A stretch of 46,848 bases of DNA from CAZGMN01 sp964645765 (GTDB lineage: Bacteria > Acidobacteriota > Aminicenantia > Aminicenantales > Aminicenantaceae), in the NCBI GenBank assembly GCA_964645765.1, contig CAZYBE010000025.1:1-46848 (forward strand), written 5' to 3'. The position numbers and the translations under genes were made by a program. The notes under the pieces were generated by a model, which did not search any database, had not been told where the DNA came from, and saw only the letters and a list, made by a program, of their open reading frames with translations. Of the stretch, positions 1-8,453 are shown in pieces (position 1 is the stretch's first letter; the number at the start of each line of letters is the position of its first letter).

Positions 1-13
1 TTTGAGTTTTCGG

Positions 14-42
14 TTGACATCTTTTTTCGGGAAAGATATAAG
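14..42 (+). promoter_or_regulatory. sigma-70-type promoter of the threonine dehydrogenase gene
   Basis: A perfect -35 TTGACA (14-19) and a -10 TATAAG (37-42) are separated by 17 nt. Transcription would start near 49, leaving a 5' leader of about 45 nt that contains the GGAGGTG ribosome-binding site at 82-88. Confidence 0.7.
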
Positions 43-93
43 TAAAATCTCTCAATTTTAAAATAAGAAAACATAGATGTGCGGAGGTGAAAA

Positions 94-1074
94 ATGGCAA
101 AAGAGATGAAAAAAATCATGGTCACTGGCGCCGTGGGCCAGATCGGCTCAGAATTGACCATGGCTTTGAGAAAAAAATACGGCACCGACAACGTCCTGGC
201 GACTGGACATAAGACCCAGCCCAAGCCTGAGCTTCGCGACTCCGGCCCTTTTGAGTTCATCAATGTCACCAAAAGGGAGACAATCGAAGACGTTATTAAA
301 AAATACAAGGTCGACACCATCTACCATATGTCGGCCATTCTCTCTGCAGTCGGAGAAAAAAACCCTCAGCTCGCTTGGGACGTGAACATGAACGGAACCT
401 ACAACATCCTCGAAATTGCGCGGGAGCGTGAAATGACCAGAGTCTTTGTTCCCAGTTCCATCGCAGCTTTTGGCCCTGAAACACCGCGTGACAGCACACC
501 TCAAGAGACAATCCTTCGGCCGAAAACCATGTATGGCGTGACCAAGGTGGCTGGAGAGCTCCTCTGCGACTATTATGTCAAGCGCTTTGGCCTTGATGTC
601 CGTGGCTGCCGCTATCCTGGAATCATCAGCTACGAGACCCTGCCCGGCGGAGGCACGACCGACTACGCCGTGGCCATCTTTTTCGAGGCCGTCAAGAATA
701 AAAAATACACCTGCTATCTGAGAGAAGACACGAGGCTGCCGATGATGTACATGCCCGATTGCCTCAAGGCCACCCTGGATTTAATGGACGCAGACTTTTC
801 CAAGGTCAAGCATCACTCAGATTTTAACGTCACAGCTATGAGCTTTTCCGCAGGAGAGCTGGCCGCCGAAATCAAAAAGCATATTCCTGAATTTTCCGTT
901 GATTACAAGCCCGATTTCAGGCAACAGATCGCAGACTCTTGGCCGAAATCCCTTGACGACTCTGCAGCCCGCAAAGAATGGGGATGGAAGCCGGGCTACG
1001 ATTTGGCGGCAATGACCAAGGATATGCTCGCTGTTCTCAGCAAGCGACACGCTGCGGGAAAATTGGGTTATTAG
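94..1074 (+). CDS. L-threonine 3-dehydrogenase, SDR (NAD-dependent epimerase-like) type
   Basis: Predicted to oxidise L-threonine to 2-amino-3-ketobutyrate with NAD+ in the cytoplasm, the first step of threonine breakdown to glycine and acetyl-CoA. The 326-residue protein has an N-terminal Rossmann fold with the dinucleotide loop TGAVGQIG near residues 11-18 and the SDR catalytic pair YGVTK near residue 148. The segment RYPGIISYETLPGGGTTDYA is typical of the SDR-type threonine dehydrogenases, which are unrelated to the zinc-dependent E. coli Tdh. The ATG follows GGAGGTG with 5 nt spacing. The partner enzyme Kbl is encoded 2.3 kb downstream on the same strand, which supports this specificity over a sugar-nucleotide epimerase. 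Confidence 0.88.
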   Translation: MAKEMKKIMVTGAVGQIGSELTMALRKKYGTDNVLATGHKTQPKPELRDSGPFEFINVTKRETIEDVIKKYKVDTIYHMSAILSAVGEKNPQLAWDVNMNGTYNILEIAREREMTRVFVPSSIAAFGPETPRDSTPQETILRPKTMYGVTKVAGELLCDYYVKRFGLDVRGCRYPGIISYETLPGGGTTDYAVAIFFEAVKNKKYTCYLREDTRLPMMYMPDCLKATLDLMDADFSKVKHHSDFNVTAMSFSAGELAAEIKKHIPEFSVDYKPDFRQQIADSWPKSLDDSAARKEWGWKPGYDLAAMTKDMLAVLSKRHAAGKLGY

Positions 1075-1104
1075 TCTGGAATTTATAGCTGTTCGCCAGA
1101 CTAA
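1071..1104 (+). terminator. hairpin over the stop codon of the threonine dehydrogenase gene
   Basis: A perfect 9-bp stem (TTAGTCTGG at 1071-1079, CCAGACTAA at 1096-1104) encloses a 16-nt loop and overlaps the TAG stop. No T-run follows on either strand, so it may act as an RNA-end stabiliser or a weak terminator between convergent genes rather than a classical intrinsic terminator. Confidence 0.3.
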
Positions 1105-1133
1105 AAATCAGCGGCTAAAGGGAAACAAAAAAT

Positions 1134-1322
1134 CTATGCTATGCTCTTGGTGACCTCTGTTCCTACCTTACCCAAAACACTGATGATCTCCTCGAACACT
1201 TCGCTGGGGACGCACTGCCATTCCGTGTTTTCATTTTCTGCTTTCTCAAGCTTCTTTATCGCTTCGTTCACATATTTAAAAATCCGCCTGCAGGCTTTAT
1301 AGCGCTTTTTCTTTTCGCTCAT
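1134..1322 (-). CDS. small hypothetical charged protein (62 aa)
   Basis: A short Lys/Glu-rich, probably helical protein with no recognised domain. The frame allows a GTG at 1325, but the ATG at 1322 is the better start because GGGAGAG lies 5 nt upstream of it. It has no signal peptide or membrane segment, and a single Cys in each of two stretches (KACRR and WQCVPS). It sits alone between the convergent threonine dehydrogenase gene and the speE-like operon transcribed the same way. The coding call rests only on the ribosome-binding site and plausible composition. Confidence 0.45.
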   Translation of the reverse strand: MSEKKKRYKACRRIFKYVNEAIKKLEKAENENTEWQCVPSEVFEEIISVLGKVGTEVTKSIA

Positions 1323-1449
1323 CACGGCTCTCCCTATATTGAAAACTTTTTTGATATTTTACTCATTCTCACGCAATAAAGAAATATCTTTTCGAATCCC
1401 TGCGGCCTGTTTGTATTTTCTCTTGCCATTTTTCGATGTTTTAAATATA

Positions 1450-2304
1450 TCAAACTTCCGTTCCCACGCCTTTTAAATAATTTGGCAGAGAGAATGCAGA
1501 ATGATGAACTTCTAAGTTGAAATATTTAAGTCCCTTCGCAGGTTTTCTTTTGATTCGAGAGGGATTGACTTTATCCGAGAGAAAGACAAAGCACCAGCTT
1601 CCCCCAGGATAAGTTGGAACAGGACTCAAATAGAAGTCAACAATTTTAAAGATCTTCCTGAGGAAATCCCTTTTCTTCTTGATTGATTCTGGGCAATAAA
1701 AGGGCGACCCGGCTTGAGCAACCACTATCCCTCCGGGATGAAGGCGCTTTTTCAATTTTTTGTAAAAATTCATTCCATGGAGAGAGACAGAAGGCCCGAC
1801 AGGGTCAGAGGAATCAATGATAACGACATCGAACTTCCTCCCGTCCCTGGCGATGAACTCTTTGCCATCAGCCACAACAAGCTCCACTCTCTCATCTTCG
1901 AGCGAAGGTGAAAGCCAAGGAAAATGCTTGCGGCAAACATCGATAACTTGACGGTCGATCTCCACCAGCTGAGCATGCCTTATCGGGTAGCGAAGAATTT
2001 CCTTGAGTGCTCCCCCATCTCCGCCGCCGACGATGAGGATATCCTGAGGAGAAGGATGGCAGGCAAAGGCAGGATGAACAAGCATCTCATGATAGAAAAA
2101 TTCATCTCTTTCCGTGGTCTGAACCAGGCCATCCAAGAGCAAGACCCTTCCAAAGTGTTCATTTTCGATAACTTCAATCTTTTGATAGGGGGAGCGACCG
2201 CTGTAAATCAGATTTTTGACCTTGAAAAAAATTCCGCTTGATGGACTGTGGTATTCTCTTTCTTCTAAAAGAAATAGCTTCGGCCTTTTTTTTCGAGTCG
2301 TCAT
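1450..2304 (-). CDS. speE: spermidine synthase-like aminopropyltransferase
   Basis: Predicted to transfer the aminopropyl group from decarboxylated S-adenosylmethionine to a diamine such as putrescine. The 284-residue protein has the N-terminal beta domain followed by the Rossmann core: dcAdoMet loop GGGDGG, VEID (Asp/Glu that holds the nucleoside), and the catalytic segment DSSDPVGPS. These are canonical for SpeE. Its ATG overlaps the TGA of the upstream aminopropyltransferase gene (ATGA at 2301-2304), implying translational coupling. No speD (AdoMet decarboxylase) is visible in the window. Substrate choice (putrescine, agmatine or other) cannot be read from the sequence. Confidence 0.85.
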   Translation of the reverse strand: MTTRKKRPKLFLLEEREYHSPSSGIFFKVKNLIYSGRSPYQKIEVIENEHFGRVLLLDGLVQTTERDEFFYHEMLVHPAFACHPSPQDILIVGGGDGGALKEILRYPIRHAQLVEIDRQVIDVCRKHFPWLSPSLEDERVELVVADGKEFIARDGRKFDVVIIDSSDPVGPSVSLHGMNFYKKLKKRLHPGGIVVAQAGSPFYCPESIKKKRDFLRKIFKIVDFYLSPVPTYPGGSWCFVFLSDKVNPSRIKRKPAKGLKYFNLEVHHSAFSLPNYLKGVGTEV

Positions 2305-3179
2305 ATTTTCCAGATGAAGGGGTTACGGTCGGCTAGAATTCTCCCCTTCTTCAAGCTTCTCTTTAGATAAAGAGGCAAGGCAAAATAGCTCTTGTGCAAT
2401 CCAGGATGATAATACTTCATCTTCCTCACTCTTCGCTCGCTGATTCTTCGAGCTATCTCTCTTTCACTGGATGCAAGAGGGTCATATTTTTTAGAAGCAA
2501 GAACAAAGCCCCAGGGTTGTCCGAATGATAGAATAAAGGCCCAATAGGGACGAACGAGAGGGAAGACTTTTTCTGCTGTTTTGACCAAAGAACAAAAAAA
2601 TTGATGATAATAAGGGTCGGTGCTTCCAGCCTGAAGAACGAATATTCCATCCTTTTCTAAGGTCTCAAAAACCTTCTCAAAAAATTCTTTTGTGAAAAGA
2701 TAAACAGAGGGGCCCTCTTCGACCGGCTCACTCAAATCGGAGATGATGACATCAAATTTGCCTCTCGCCTTCTCGACAAATCGCCGCGCATTTTCAAAGA
2801 TTAATCGTGTCTTGGGGTTCGAAAAGGCTCCTTCTGACCATTCGGGCAGATATTTTTGACAGAGCTTGACCAATTCTTGGTCAATGTCAGCCATGATGAC
2901 TTTCTTGATAGTCTTGTGTTTGAGAATTTCCCTTAAAGTAGCCCCCTCTCCTCCTCCGATGACCAACACTTTTTGGGGGATGGGATGGGTGAGGAGCGCA
3001 GGATGAACCAAGGATTCATGATAAATATACTCGTCGACTTGAGCTGATTGAATCTTATTGTCCAGAAAAAGAACTTTTCCGAAAAAAGGGTTATAAAAGC
3101 ACTCCACGAGTTGATATTTTGTTTTTTTTTGAAAATAGATTTTATCGGCCCTGATCTCTCTGATTAAATACTCGGTCAT
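2301..3179 (-). CDS. ACL5/thermospermine-synthase-like aminopropyltransferase
   Basis: A second aminopropyltransferase, transcribed first in the two-gene operon. From the ATG at 3179 it is 292 aa. It carries GGGEGAT, then ADID, LKHKT and an AFS-P segment. Its catalytic region is SDLSEPVEEGPSVYLFTKEF, where SpeE has DSSDP. This pattern matches the plant ACL5/thermospermine synthase branch (DLADPxEGGPxxxLYTKxF), so thermospermine or another long or branched polyamine is a plausible product. The frame extends to a GTG at 3290. I prefer the ATG at 3179 because a TTTACT-N17-TATAAT promoter lies between the two starts and the paralogue aligns from about here. The GGAGG before the ATG is unusually close (2 nt). 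Confidence 0.82.
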   Translation of the reverse strand: MTEYLIREIRADKIYFQKKTKYQLVECFYNPFFGKVLFLDNKIQSAQVDEYIYHESLVHPALLTHPIPQKVLVIGGGEGATLREILKHKTIKKVIMADIDQELVKLCQKYLPEWSEGAFSNPKTRLIFENARRFVEKARGKFDVIISDLSEPVEEGPSVYLFTKEFFEKVFETLEKDGIFVLQAGSTDPYYHQFFCSLVKTAEKVFPLVRPYWAFILSFGQPWGFVLASKKYDPLASSEREIARRISERRVRKMKYYHPGLHKSYFALPLYLKRSLKKGRILADRNPFIWKI

Positions 3180-3218
3180 CGCCTCCGAATAATAAAAACC
3201 TGGCCTCTTCACGGCAAG

Positions 3219-3247
3219 ATTATAACAACTCAGGGGCTCGGAGTAAA
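3219..3247 (-). promoter_or_regulatory. promoter of the aminopropyltransferase operon
   Basis: On the minus strand, TTTACT (3247-3242) and TATAAT (3224-3219) are spaced 17 nt. The implied transcription start near 3212 lies inside the possible N-terminal extension of the downstream gene, and so argues for the ATG at 3179. Confidence 0.6.
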
Positions 3248-3370
3248 CAACGAGCGGAATGCTGAGCAATTCACACGGCTTCCTCGCCACTCTGCCTTCG
3301 CCTTAAACAAAAAAATATAGACCTCGCTTTTGTTTTTTGGTATAGTCTGAAGGCTGAAAGGAGGTATGCA

Positions 3371-4573
3371 ATGTATAGCAAAATAAAGCAAGATTTACAA
3401 AAAGAAATCCAATCCATTCGTGATGCCGGTCTCTACAAAGAAGAAAGAATCATCATGACTCCCCAGGCAGCAGAAATTGAAGTCAAAGGTGGAAAGAAAG
3501 TCCTCAACTTCTGCGCCAACAACTACCTTGGCCTCTCCAGCCATCCCAAAGTCATCGAAGCTGCCCACCGAGTTCTTGATGAATGGGGCTATGGCATGAG
3601 CTCTGTGCGCTTTATCTGCGGAACCCAGGATATCCACAAGATTCTGGAACAAAAGATTTCCACGTTTCTCCAGACTGAGGACGCCATTCTGTTTGCCGCC
3701 TGCTTTGACGCCAATGGAGGAGTTTTCGAGCCTCTTCTTGGAGCAGATGATGTCATCATTACCGACCAGCTCAACCATGCCTCTGTGATCGACGGCATTC
3801 GCCTTAGCAAAGCCGAGCGCCTCATCTTTAAGCATATGGACATGAATGACTTGGAAGATAAGCTGAAGCAGACTCAGGGAAAACGCTACCGGCTGGTTGC
3901 CTCGGACGGCGTATTCTCCATGGACGGTGACATCGCTGAGCTCGATAAAATCTGCTTTTTAGCCGAGAAGTACGACGCGCTGGTGATGATCGATGATGCC
4001 CATGCCACCGGATTCGTAGGGAAGACAGGAAGAGGGTCGCCAGAATACAGGAACGTTATGGGCAAAGTGGACATCATCACCGGAACCTTGGGCAAGGCCC
4101 TGGGAGGAGCTTCAGGGGGATTTGCCACAGGCAGGAGAGAAATCATCGAGCTCTACCGCCAGCGCTCCAGGCCTTACCTCTTCAGCAACACCTTGGCCCC
4201 GGCAGTTGTTGGAGCATCGATTGCTGTCTTTGACCTTCTCTCCCAGACCACTGAATTAAGGGATAAACTGGAAAGAAACACGAAGCATTTCAGGGAGAAG
4301 ATGACAAAAGCAGGGTTTGACATCAGGCCAGGAGTCCATCCCATCGTTCCCATCTTGCTTGGCAAGTTCGAAAACGATGCCAAGCTGTCCCAGGATATGG
4401 CTCGAGACCTTCTTGACGACGGTATTTATGTCATCGGCTTCTATTACCCGGTTGTTCCCAAAGGTCAGGCGAGAATCAGAGTTCAGCTCTCAGCAGGCCA
4501 CGAAACAAAACACCTGGATAAGGCTGTCGAAGCCTTCACCAAAGTCGGAAAGAAATATAAAGTCATCAATTAA
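3371..4573 (+). CDS. kbl: glycine C-acetyltransferase (2-amino-3-ketobutyrate CoA ligase)
   Basis: A PLP-dependent alpha-oxoamine synthase that cleaves 2-amino-3-ketobutyrate with CoA to glycine and acetyl-CoA, completing the threonine pathway begun by the dehydrogenase at 94-1074. The 400-residue length matches the family. Visible landmarks are the FCANNYLG substrate loop, IDDAHATG (Asp and His that hold PLP) and GTLGKALGG with the Schiff-base lysine at K242. A strong AAAGGAGGT precedes the ATG, and a TATAGT about 30 nt upstream may be the -10 of its own promoter. Biotin-pathway BioF is the nearest alternative, but the neighbouring dehydrogenase favours Kbl. Confidence 0.92.
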   Translation: MYSKIKQDLQKEIQSIRDAGLYKEERIIMTPQAAEIEVKGGKKVLNFCANNYLGLSSHPKVIEAAHRVLDEWGYGMSSVRFICGTQDIHKILEQKISTFLQTEDAILFAACFDANGGVFEPLLGADDVIITDQLNHASVIDGIRLSKAERLIFKHMDMNDLEDKLKQTQGKRYRLVASDGVFSMDGDIAELDKICFLAEKYDALVMIDDAHATGFVGKTGRGSPEYRNVMGKVDIITGTLGKALGGASGGFATGRREIIELYRQRSRPYLFSNTLAPAVVGASIAVFDLLSQTTELRDKLERNTKHFREKMTKAGFDIRPGVHPIVPILLGKFENDAKLSQDMARDLLDDGIYVIGFYYPVVPKGQARIRVQLSAGHETKHLDKAVEAFTKVGKKYKVIN

Positions 4574-4682
4574 GCTTTATCTTTATGTTAAGGAATCAAC
4601 AAAAAACCTGAAGTCGAGTAAGGCGTTAAAAAGACAAAAGCGAAAGAGTCAATAAAAAGAATTCAAAAAAGGTCTTCAGCCT

Positions 4683-5234
4683 CTATTTGAGGAGGTCATC
4701 CCGGGTCAGAAGGGAGATAAACTTGTAGCCGCTCTTTTCCAGATTTTCCCTCCCTCCCTCAAGCCGGTCGACCAGAGCCAGTGTGACAACAACCTTTCCC
4801 CCTTCTTCTTCCACAGCACGGCAGGCCTTTAGCGTCGAGCCTCCGGTGGTGACCACATCATCAAGGACCGCCGCCTTCCAGCCCTTCTCAAAAGGGCCTT
4901 CGATCATCTTCCGCTCCCCGTGCTTTTTGGGCTCCTTGCGGACGATAAAGGCAGGCAAAGGACGGTCTGTCTGAGCGCTCAGCGCTGCCACGGCGCTGAC
5001 AATAGGGTCGGCTCCCAAGGTGTAACCGCCAATAGCATCTATATCAAAAGATTTGAGCTCCTCAAGGATCAACAGGGCCGTAAGATATGCTCCCTGAGGG
5101 TCAAGAGTCGTCATTTTGGCATCGATGTAATAATCACTCGTCCTTCCAGAAGTAAGGACCCGCGTCACCCCTGTGACCAGAGATTTCTCTTTGAGGATTT
5201 TAATAAGATTCTCTTTCAGGTTCTTTTTATCCAA
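4683..5234 (-). CDS. pyrE: orotate phosphoribosyltransferase
   Basis: Joins orotate to PRPP to give OMP in de novo pyrimidine synthesis (cytoplasm). The 183-residue protein has the type I PRTase PRPP-binding motif VLDDVVTTGGST near residues 122-133 and the upstream YIDAK segment that contacts orotate. The start appears to be TTG at 5234, with GGGGAG about 7 nt upstream and no better in-frame ATG. It follows the SpoIID-like gene by 21 nt on the same strand and may be cotranscribed with it. It converges on kbl. Confidence 0.9.
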   Translation of the reverse strand: MDKKNLKENLIKILKEKSLVTGVTRVLTSGRTSDYYIDAKMTTLDPQGAYLTALLILEELKSFDIDAIGGYTLGADPIVSAVAALSAQTDRPLPAFIVRKEPKKHGERKMIEGPFEKGWKAAVLDDVVTTGGSTLKACRAVEEEGGKVVVTLALVDRLEGGRENLEKSGYKFISLLTRDDLLK

Positions 5235-5255
5235 AGACCTACTCCCCGTTCCAGA

Positions 5256-7472
5256 TTAATAAATCTTGTTAATTTTAATTCCGTGGTAATACTTTTTCAA
5301 TATATCCTTATAATTTGCCCCGGCCAGGGCCATTCCAAAAGCTCCCACCTGGCAGAGCCCAACTCCATGCCCCAATCCTTTACCATTAAAAGTGAAATGA
5401 GTAATAGCTCCTTCCTTATCGTATTCCCTGTCTATGACAAAAAGCGTTTCGCTCAATCCCAGAACCTTCCGAATTCTTATCCCTTTGACAACAGCCTGCC
5501 CGTCTTTTCCCTTGAGCAACATCTCAACCACTCTCTTGGAATCCCCCCTCCTCTGAGGGACGATATCAATAAGCTCGCCGACTGGATAATATTGATTGAC
5601 CCGCTTTCCCAATGCTTTGCGCGAGATTCTTATCTTCCAGCGGTGGAAAGAGGAACTCTGGTCCAGGGCATTTGTTTGAGAAGGATAAACGACTTCCAAC
5701 AGCATGAGATTCCCATCGTTCTCGATAAACCTGACCTCCTCCCCTCCGGAGAGAGTAAGCTGGGAAGCGAAAGTGCTCTCGCCCCCGTTATTCTTCAAGA
5801 GAAAAAGGCTGGGGAAAAAAAGGAATTGCTTATATTCTTCTTCCTCTTCCAATTCAACCCGATCTCCATTGATGGCTCTGAAATTTCCCTGAAGACTCAG
5901 TTCTTTATAGCTTTCTAAAACTTTCCTCAGATAATGGGCGACCTCTCCTCTTGTTAACGGCCGGCCAGGGTCTCCTATCTCCCCAGGAGTTCGGAATATT
6001 CCCTCCTGAACAAGATAGGCCAGATTATTTCTTTCCTTTTTTCCAAGGTTATTTAAATTCTTGATGATATAATCTCTATCACTATCGAGGAGCAAATTTT
6101 TCACTCTTTCATTCCAGCCGAAGGCATCAACGACGAGGCCGGAGAAAGTTACAGGGTTTAAGGAAGAAACATTAAGATTAAACTTCTTATTCTTTATTCT
6201 CAAAAAAGCAAAAGTGTTCTTTATCCAGCTCGCTGTCTCCTCTAAAGAGGCCTCTTTTTTGAAGTCACTGGCCATCGTTTCTGCCGGAATCACCTTGAGG
6301 CTGATGAGAAAGGCAATATCAGGGCTGACATCTCCTCCGTTGACTTGAATAGGCTCTATCAAGTTCTTGCTCATCAGGATCCACTCATTCTCGCGGTCGT
6401 AGAGACATTTTGTGCTCTTTAGGTAAGGGACAGGGGGGCCGTCGAAAACATCCTCAACATTTTCGGTCATTCCTCCGCAAGTGCTGGTATAAAGAGCGTT
6501 GATCAATCGCCCATTGTAAAGCGCCGCCTCGCCCCGGGTCATGTCCACGGCTCTGTTGCTCAGAGGATGTTCTACCCTCATTCCTTTATAATATTGCGAG
6601 TTCGGCGAATCAGAAAGGTCAAAGCCAAGCTCTTCATTCGTCCCCATATTTCTCAGGGCATAGGTCCTGGCGGCAACAGCTTGAGCCTTGAGGGCTTCAA
6701 GTTTGTAGTAGTTGTAAGGGGAAAGCTCGCTGGGGACAACACTCTTCAGGTAATCATCGAGGTTTAAGATATTGATGAGGACTATTCCTCTTGAGGTGGC
6801 TTTGAGAACGAGGATGCCTCTGTAATCCTTCCCGTTAAAAGACAGAAAACTTCGCTGATGGTTCGGAATAAAATAGAGAACAGTATCGCTGCTAAGGCTT
6901 TTCAGCTCCTTGTTGACCATAATCCACAGGGGCTTGGACTCTTCTTCTGTGATTTCTTCTCGCAGAATCCAGGTATCTTCAAGCCCGATCTGGTTCAGTT
7001 TTTTGATGTAGTTTAAAGCATCGCCTCTTGTCAGAAAATCTCCGACCTTAACCTGAAAGTTTCCGGAAAGCTCGGTCTCGGGATTCTCGGAAACAGAAAC
7101 GTTGTACTCAATCTTTGTCATCAGATCATCAGCAAAATCCTCAGCTTTTTCTCTGTCTTTTGTCTGGAAGACCTGGATGACAAATTTTTCGTTTAGCTTT
7201 TCTTTTCGGCCCTTGATAAAAACCTCATCCTCATCCTCAGCCAATAGCTTGTAGTTGGGGTTGACCTCATAAATCTTCATCCCCGAGGAAGAAGAGATCT
7301 TGATGTTGCTCAGATTGACACCGAGTCCGACTCTGATGACGGGGGTTTTGATAAGATATCCATGAAAAAAAGCCTCTTCCTTGCCGAATTCAATCGGGGC
7401 ACCGGCCAAAAAGAACAGAGAAAGAGCCACAATAATATAGTATTTCAATCGTCTGTTGGTGATGATCTTCAT
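5256..7472 (-). CDS. exported SPOR-SpoIID (LytB-type) protein with an internal SLH-like segment
   Basis: Predicted cell-envelope glycan-acting protein. SpoIID/LytB proteins cleave stem-free peptidoglycan or stimulate amidases. The 738 residues read as a signal anchor (about 10-25), two SPOR-like repeats (about 95-170), a SpoIID N-terminal core (about 215-350) with the acidic VVPSEL (E249) and STCGG, and the closing SpoIID motif GKGLGHGVGLCQVGAF at 697. About 340 residues separate the two halves of the SpoIID fold. Within them, residues about 480-525 resemble an S-layer-homology repeat (LVQEGIF, then PLTRGEVA). The family's usual length is 300-450 aa, so this is a large version. It has a strong promoter of its own and is followed by pyrE. 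Confidence 0.8.
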   Translation of the reverse strand: MKIITNRRLKYYIIVALSLFFLAGAPIEFGKEEAFFHGYLIKTPVIRVGLGVNLSNIKISSSSGMKIYEVNPNYKLLAEDEDEVFIKGRKEKLNEKFVIQVFQTKDREKAEDFADDLMTKIEYNVSVSENPETELSGNFQVKVGDFLTRGDALNYIKKLNQIGLEDTWILREEITEEESKPLWIMVNKELKSLSSDTVLYFIPNHQRSFLSFNGKDYRGILVLKATSRGIVLINILNLDDYLKSVVPSELSPYNYYKLEALKAQAVAARTYALRNMGTNEELGFDLSDSPNSQYYKGMRVEHPLSNRAVDMTRGEAALYNGRLINALYTSTCGGMTENVEDVFDGPPVPYLKSTKCLYDRENEWILMSKNLIEPIQVNGGDVSPDIAFLISLKVIPAETMASDFKKEASLEETASWIKNTFAFLRIKNKKFNLNVSSLNPVTFSGLVVDAFGWNERVKNLLLDSDRDYIIKNLNNLGKKERNNLAYLVQEGIFRTPGEIGDPGRPLTRGEVAHYLRKVLESYKELSLQGNFRAINGDRVELEEEEEYKQFLFFPSLFLLKNNGGESTFASQLTLSGGEEVRFIENDGNLMLLEVVYPSQTNALDQSSSFHRWKIRISRKALGKRVNQYYPVGELIDIVPQRRGDSKRVVEMLLKGKDGQAVVKGIRIRKVLGLSETLFVIDREYDKEGAITHFTFNGKGLGHGVGLCQVGAFGMALAGANYKDILKKYYHGIKINKIY

Positions 7473-7497
7473 GAGCTGACTTTTCCTTGTTGATGGA

Positions 7498-7527
7498 ATT
7501 ATAGGGAAGTTTTTTAGGGAATGTCAA
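7498..7527 (-). promoter_or_regulatory. sigma-70-type promoter of the SpoIID-like gene
   Basis: On the minus strand, consensus TTGACA (7527-7522) and consensus TATAAT (7503-7498) have an 18-nt spacer, about 25 nt before the ATG at 7472. It is among the strongest promoter matches in the window. Confidence 0.7.
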
Positions 7528-7720
7528 GGAAAAAATTCAATATATGGTGCATTCTTTTTTTGTTATACAACATCTAGTATTACCTTTGCTTTCAATTTAA
7601 AGCGCATCCTAGCCGAAACGCGGGGAAAAGTCAAGCTTTCCAGGGATAAATAAATCTGCTGACTATTTACTATTTATTTTTTACCGATTAAAATAACTCT
7701 TTTAAGAAATGGAGGACAAC

Positions 7721-8446
7721 ATGAAAAAGAAGCTTTTACTGGGTTTCTTGGGCCTTTTTCTGCTGAGCCTTGCTTCTTCTCCTGGAATTGCACAGGACGC
7801 AAATGAAATCCTTAAAAAAATGATTGATACCATGGGAGGGAGGAAGGTTCTCGAAAGCGTCAGGGACACTACGCTCACAGGCACTTGGGAAATGGCCCAG
7901 ATGGGAATTAGCGGCAATTTAACCATGTACCAGAAGGAACCGAACAAAATGCGCTGGGACGGAGAAATGCAGGGAATGGTCATCACCATGGCCTATGACG
8001 GGGCAACGGCCTGGTGGCTCAATCCTCAAACCGGAGCCAGAGAGGATATGCCTGAAGGTCAAGCGGATAGTTTCAAGAGGGGAGCTATGGGCAACGACAC
8101 CTTGCTCGACCCGGCTAAATTCGGAATCAGCTTTGCCTACAAAGGAAAAGAAACAATCAATAATAAAGATTATTTTGTCTTGGAGGAAACATATTCTGAC
8201 GGGTATAAGACCACTCTTTACATCGACCCTGAGACTAACCTGCCTTATAAAGCAAAGTCCAAAAGTATGGGCCCTGGCGGCACAGAAGTTGAATCAGAGA
8301 GTCTCATGTCCGATTACAGGAAAATCGATGGAGTAATGACTGCTCACTCGATAACAATCATTCAAGGCGGCCAGGAGTCCATGAGAATGACATTCACTTC
8401 GGTGAAGTTTAATACAGGTCTGGAGGATTCCTTATTTAAAAAATAA
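7721..8446 (+). CDS. exported LolA-like (outer membrane lipoprotein-sorting-like) protein
   Basis: The 241-residue protein has a clear signal peptide (MKKKLLLGFLGLFLL, cleavage near IAQ-DA) followed by a single beta-rich domain of the LolA/LppX-like fold: repeated short strands, with YDGATAWWLNPQTG and the late LYIDPETNLPYKA segment. Such proteins are periplasmic and bind acyl chains or lipoproteins. The exact role cannot be told, and paralogues are common in Acidobacteriota. An in-frame ATG 12 nt earlier (7709) is unlikely, because the GGAGG ribosome-binding site (7711-7715) lies between it and the ATG at 7721. It stands alone and converges on fprA with a 7-nt gap. Confidence 0.75.
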   Translation: MKKKLLLGFLGLFLLSLASSPGIAQDANEILKKMIDTMGGRKVLESVRDTTLTGTWEMAQMGISGNLTMYQKEPNKMRWDGEMQGMVITMAYDGATAWWLNPQTGAREDMPEGQADSFKRGAMGNDTLLDPAKFGISFAYKGKETINNKDYFVLEETYSDGYKTTLYIDPETNLPYKAKSKSMGPGGTEVESESLMSDYRKIDGVMTAHSITIIQGGQESMRMTFTSVKFNTGLEDSLFKK

Positions 8447-8453
8447 GGCTTTT

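Noticed and set aside
4574..4682. A terminator between the convergent kbl and pyrE genes
   Set aside because: Only a weak short stem (CCTC/GAGG) overlaps the pyrE stop and no T-run follows, so it is not convincing.
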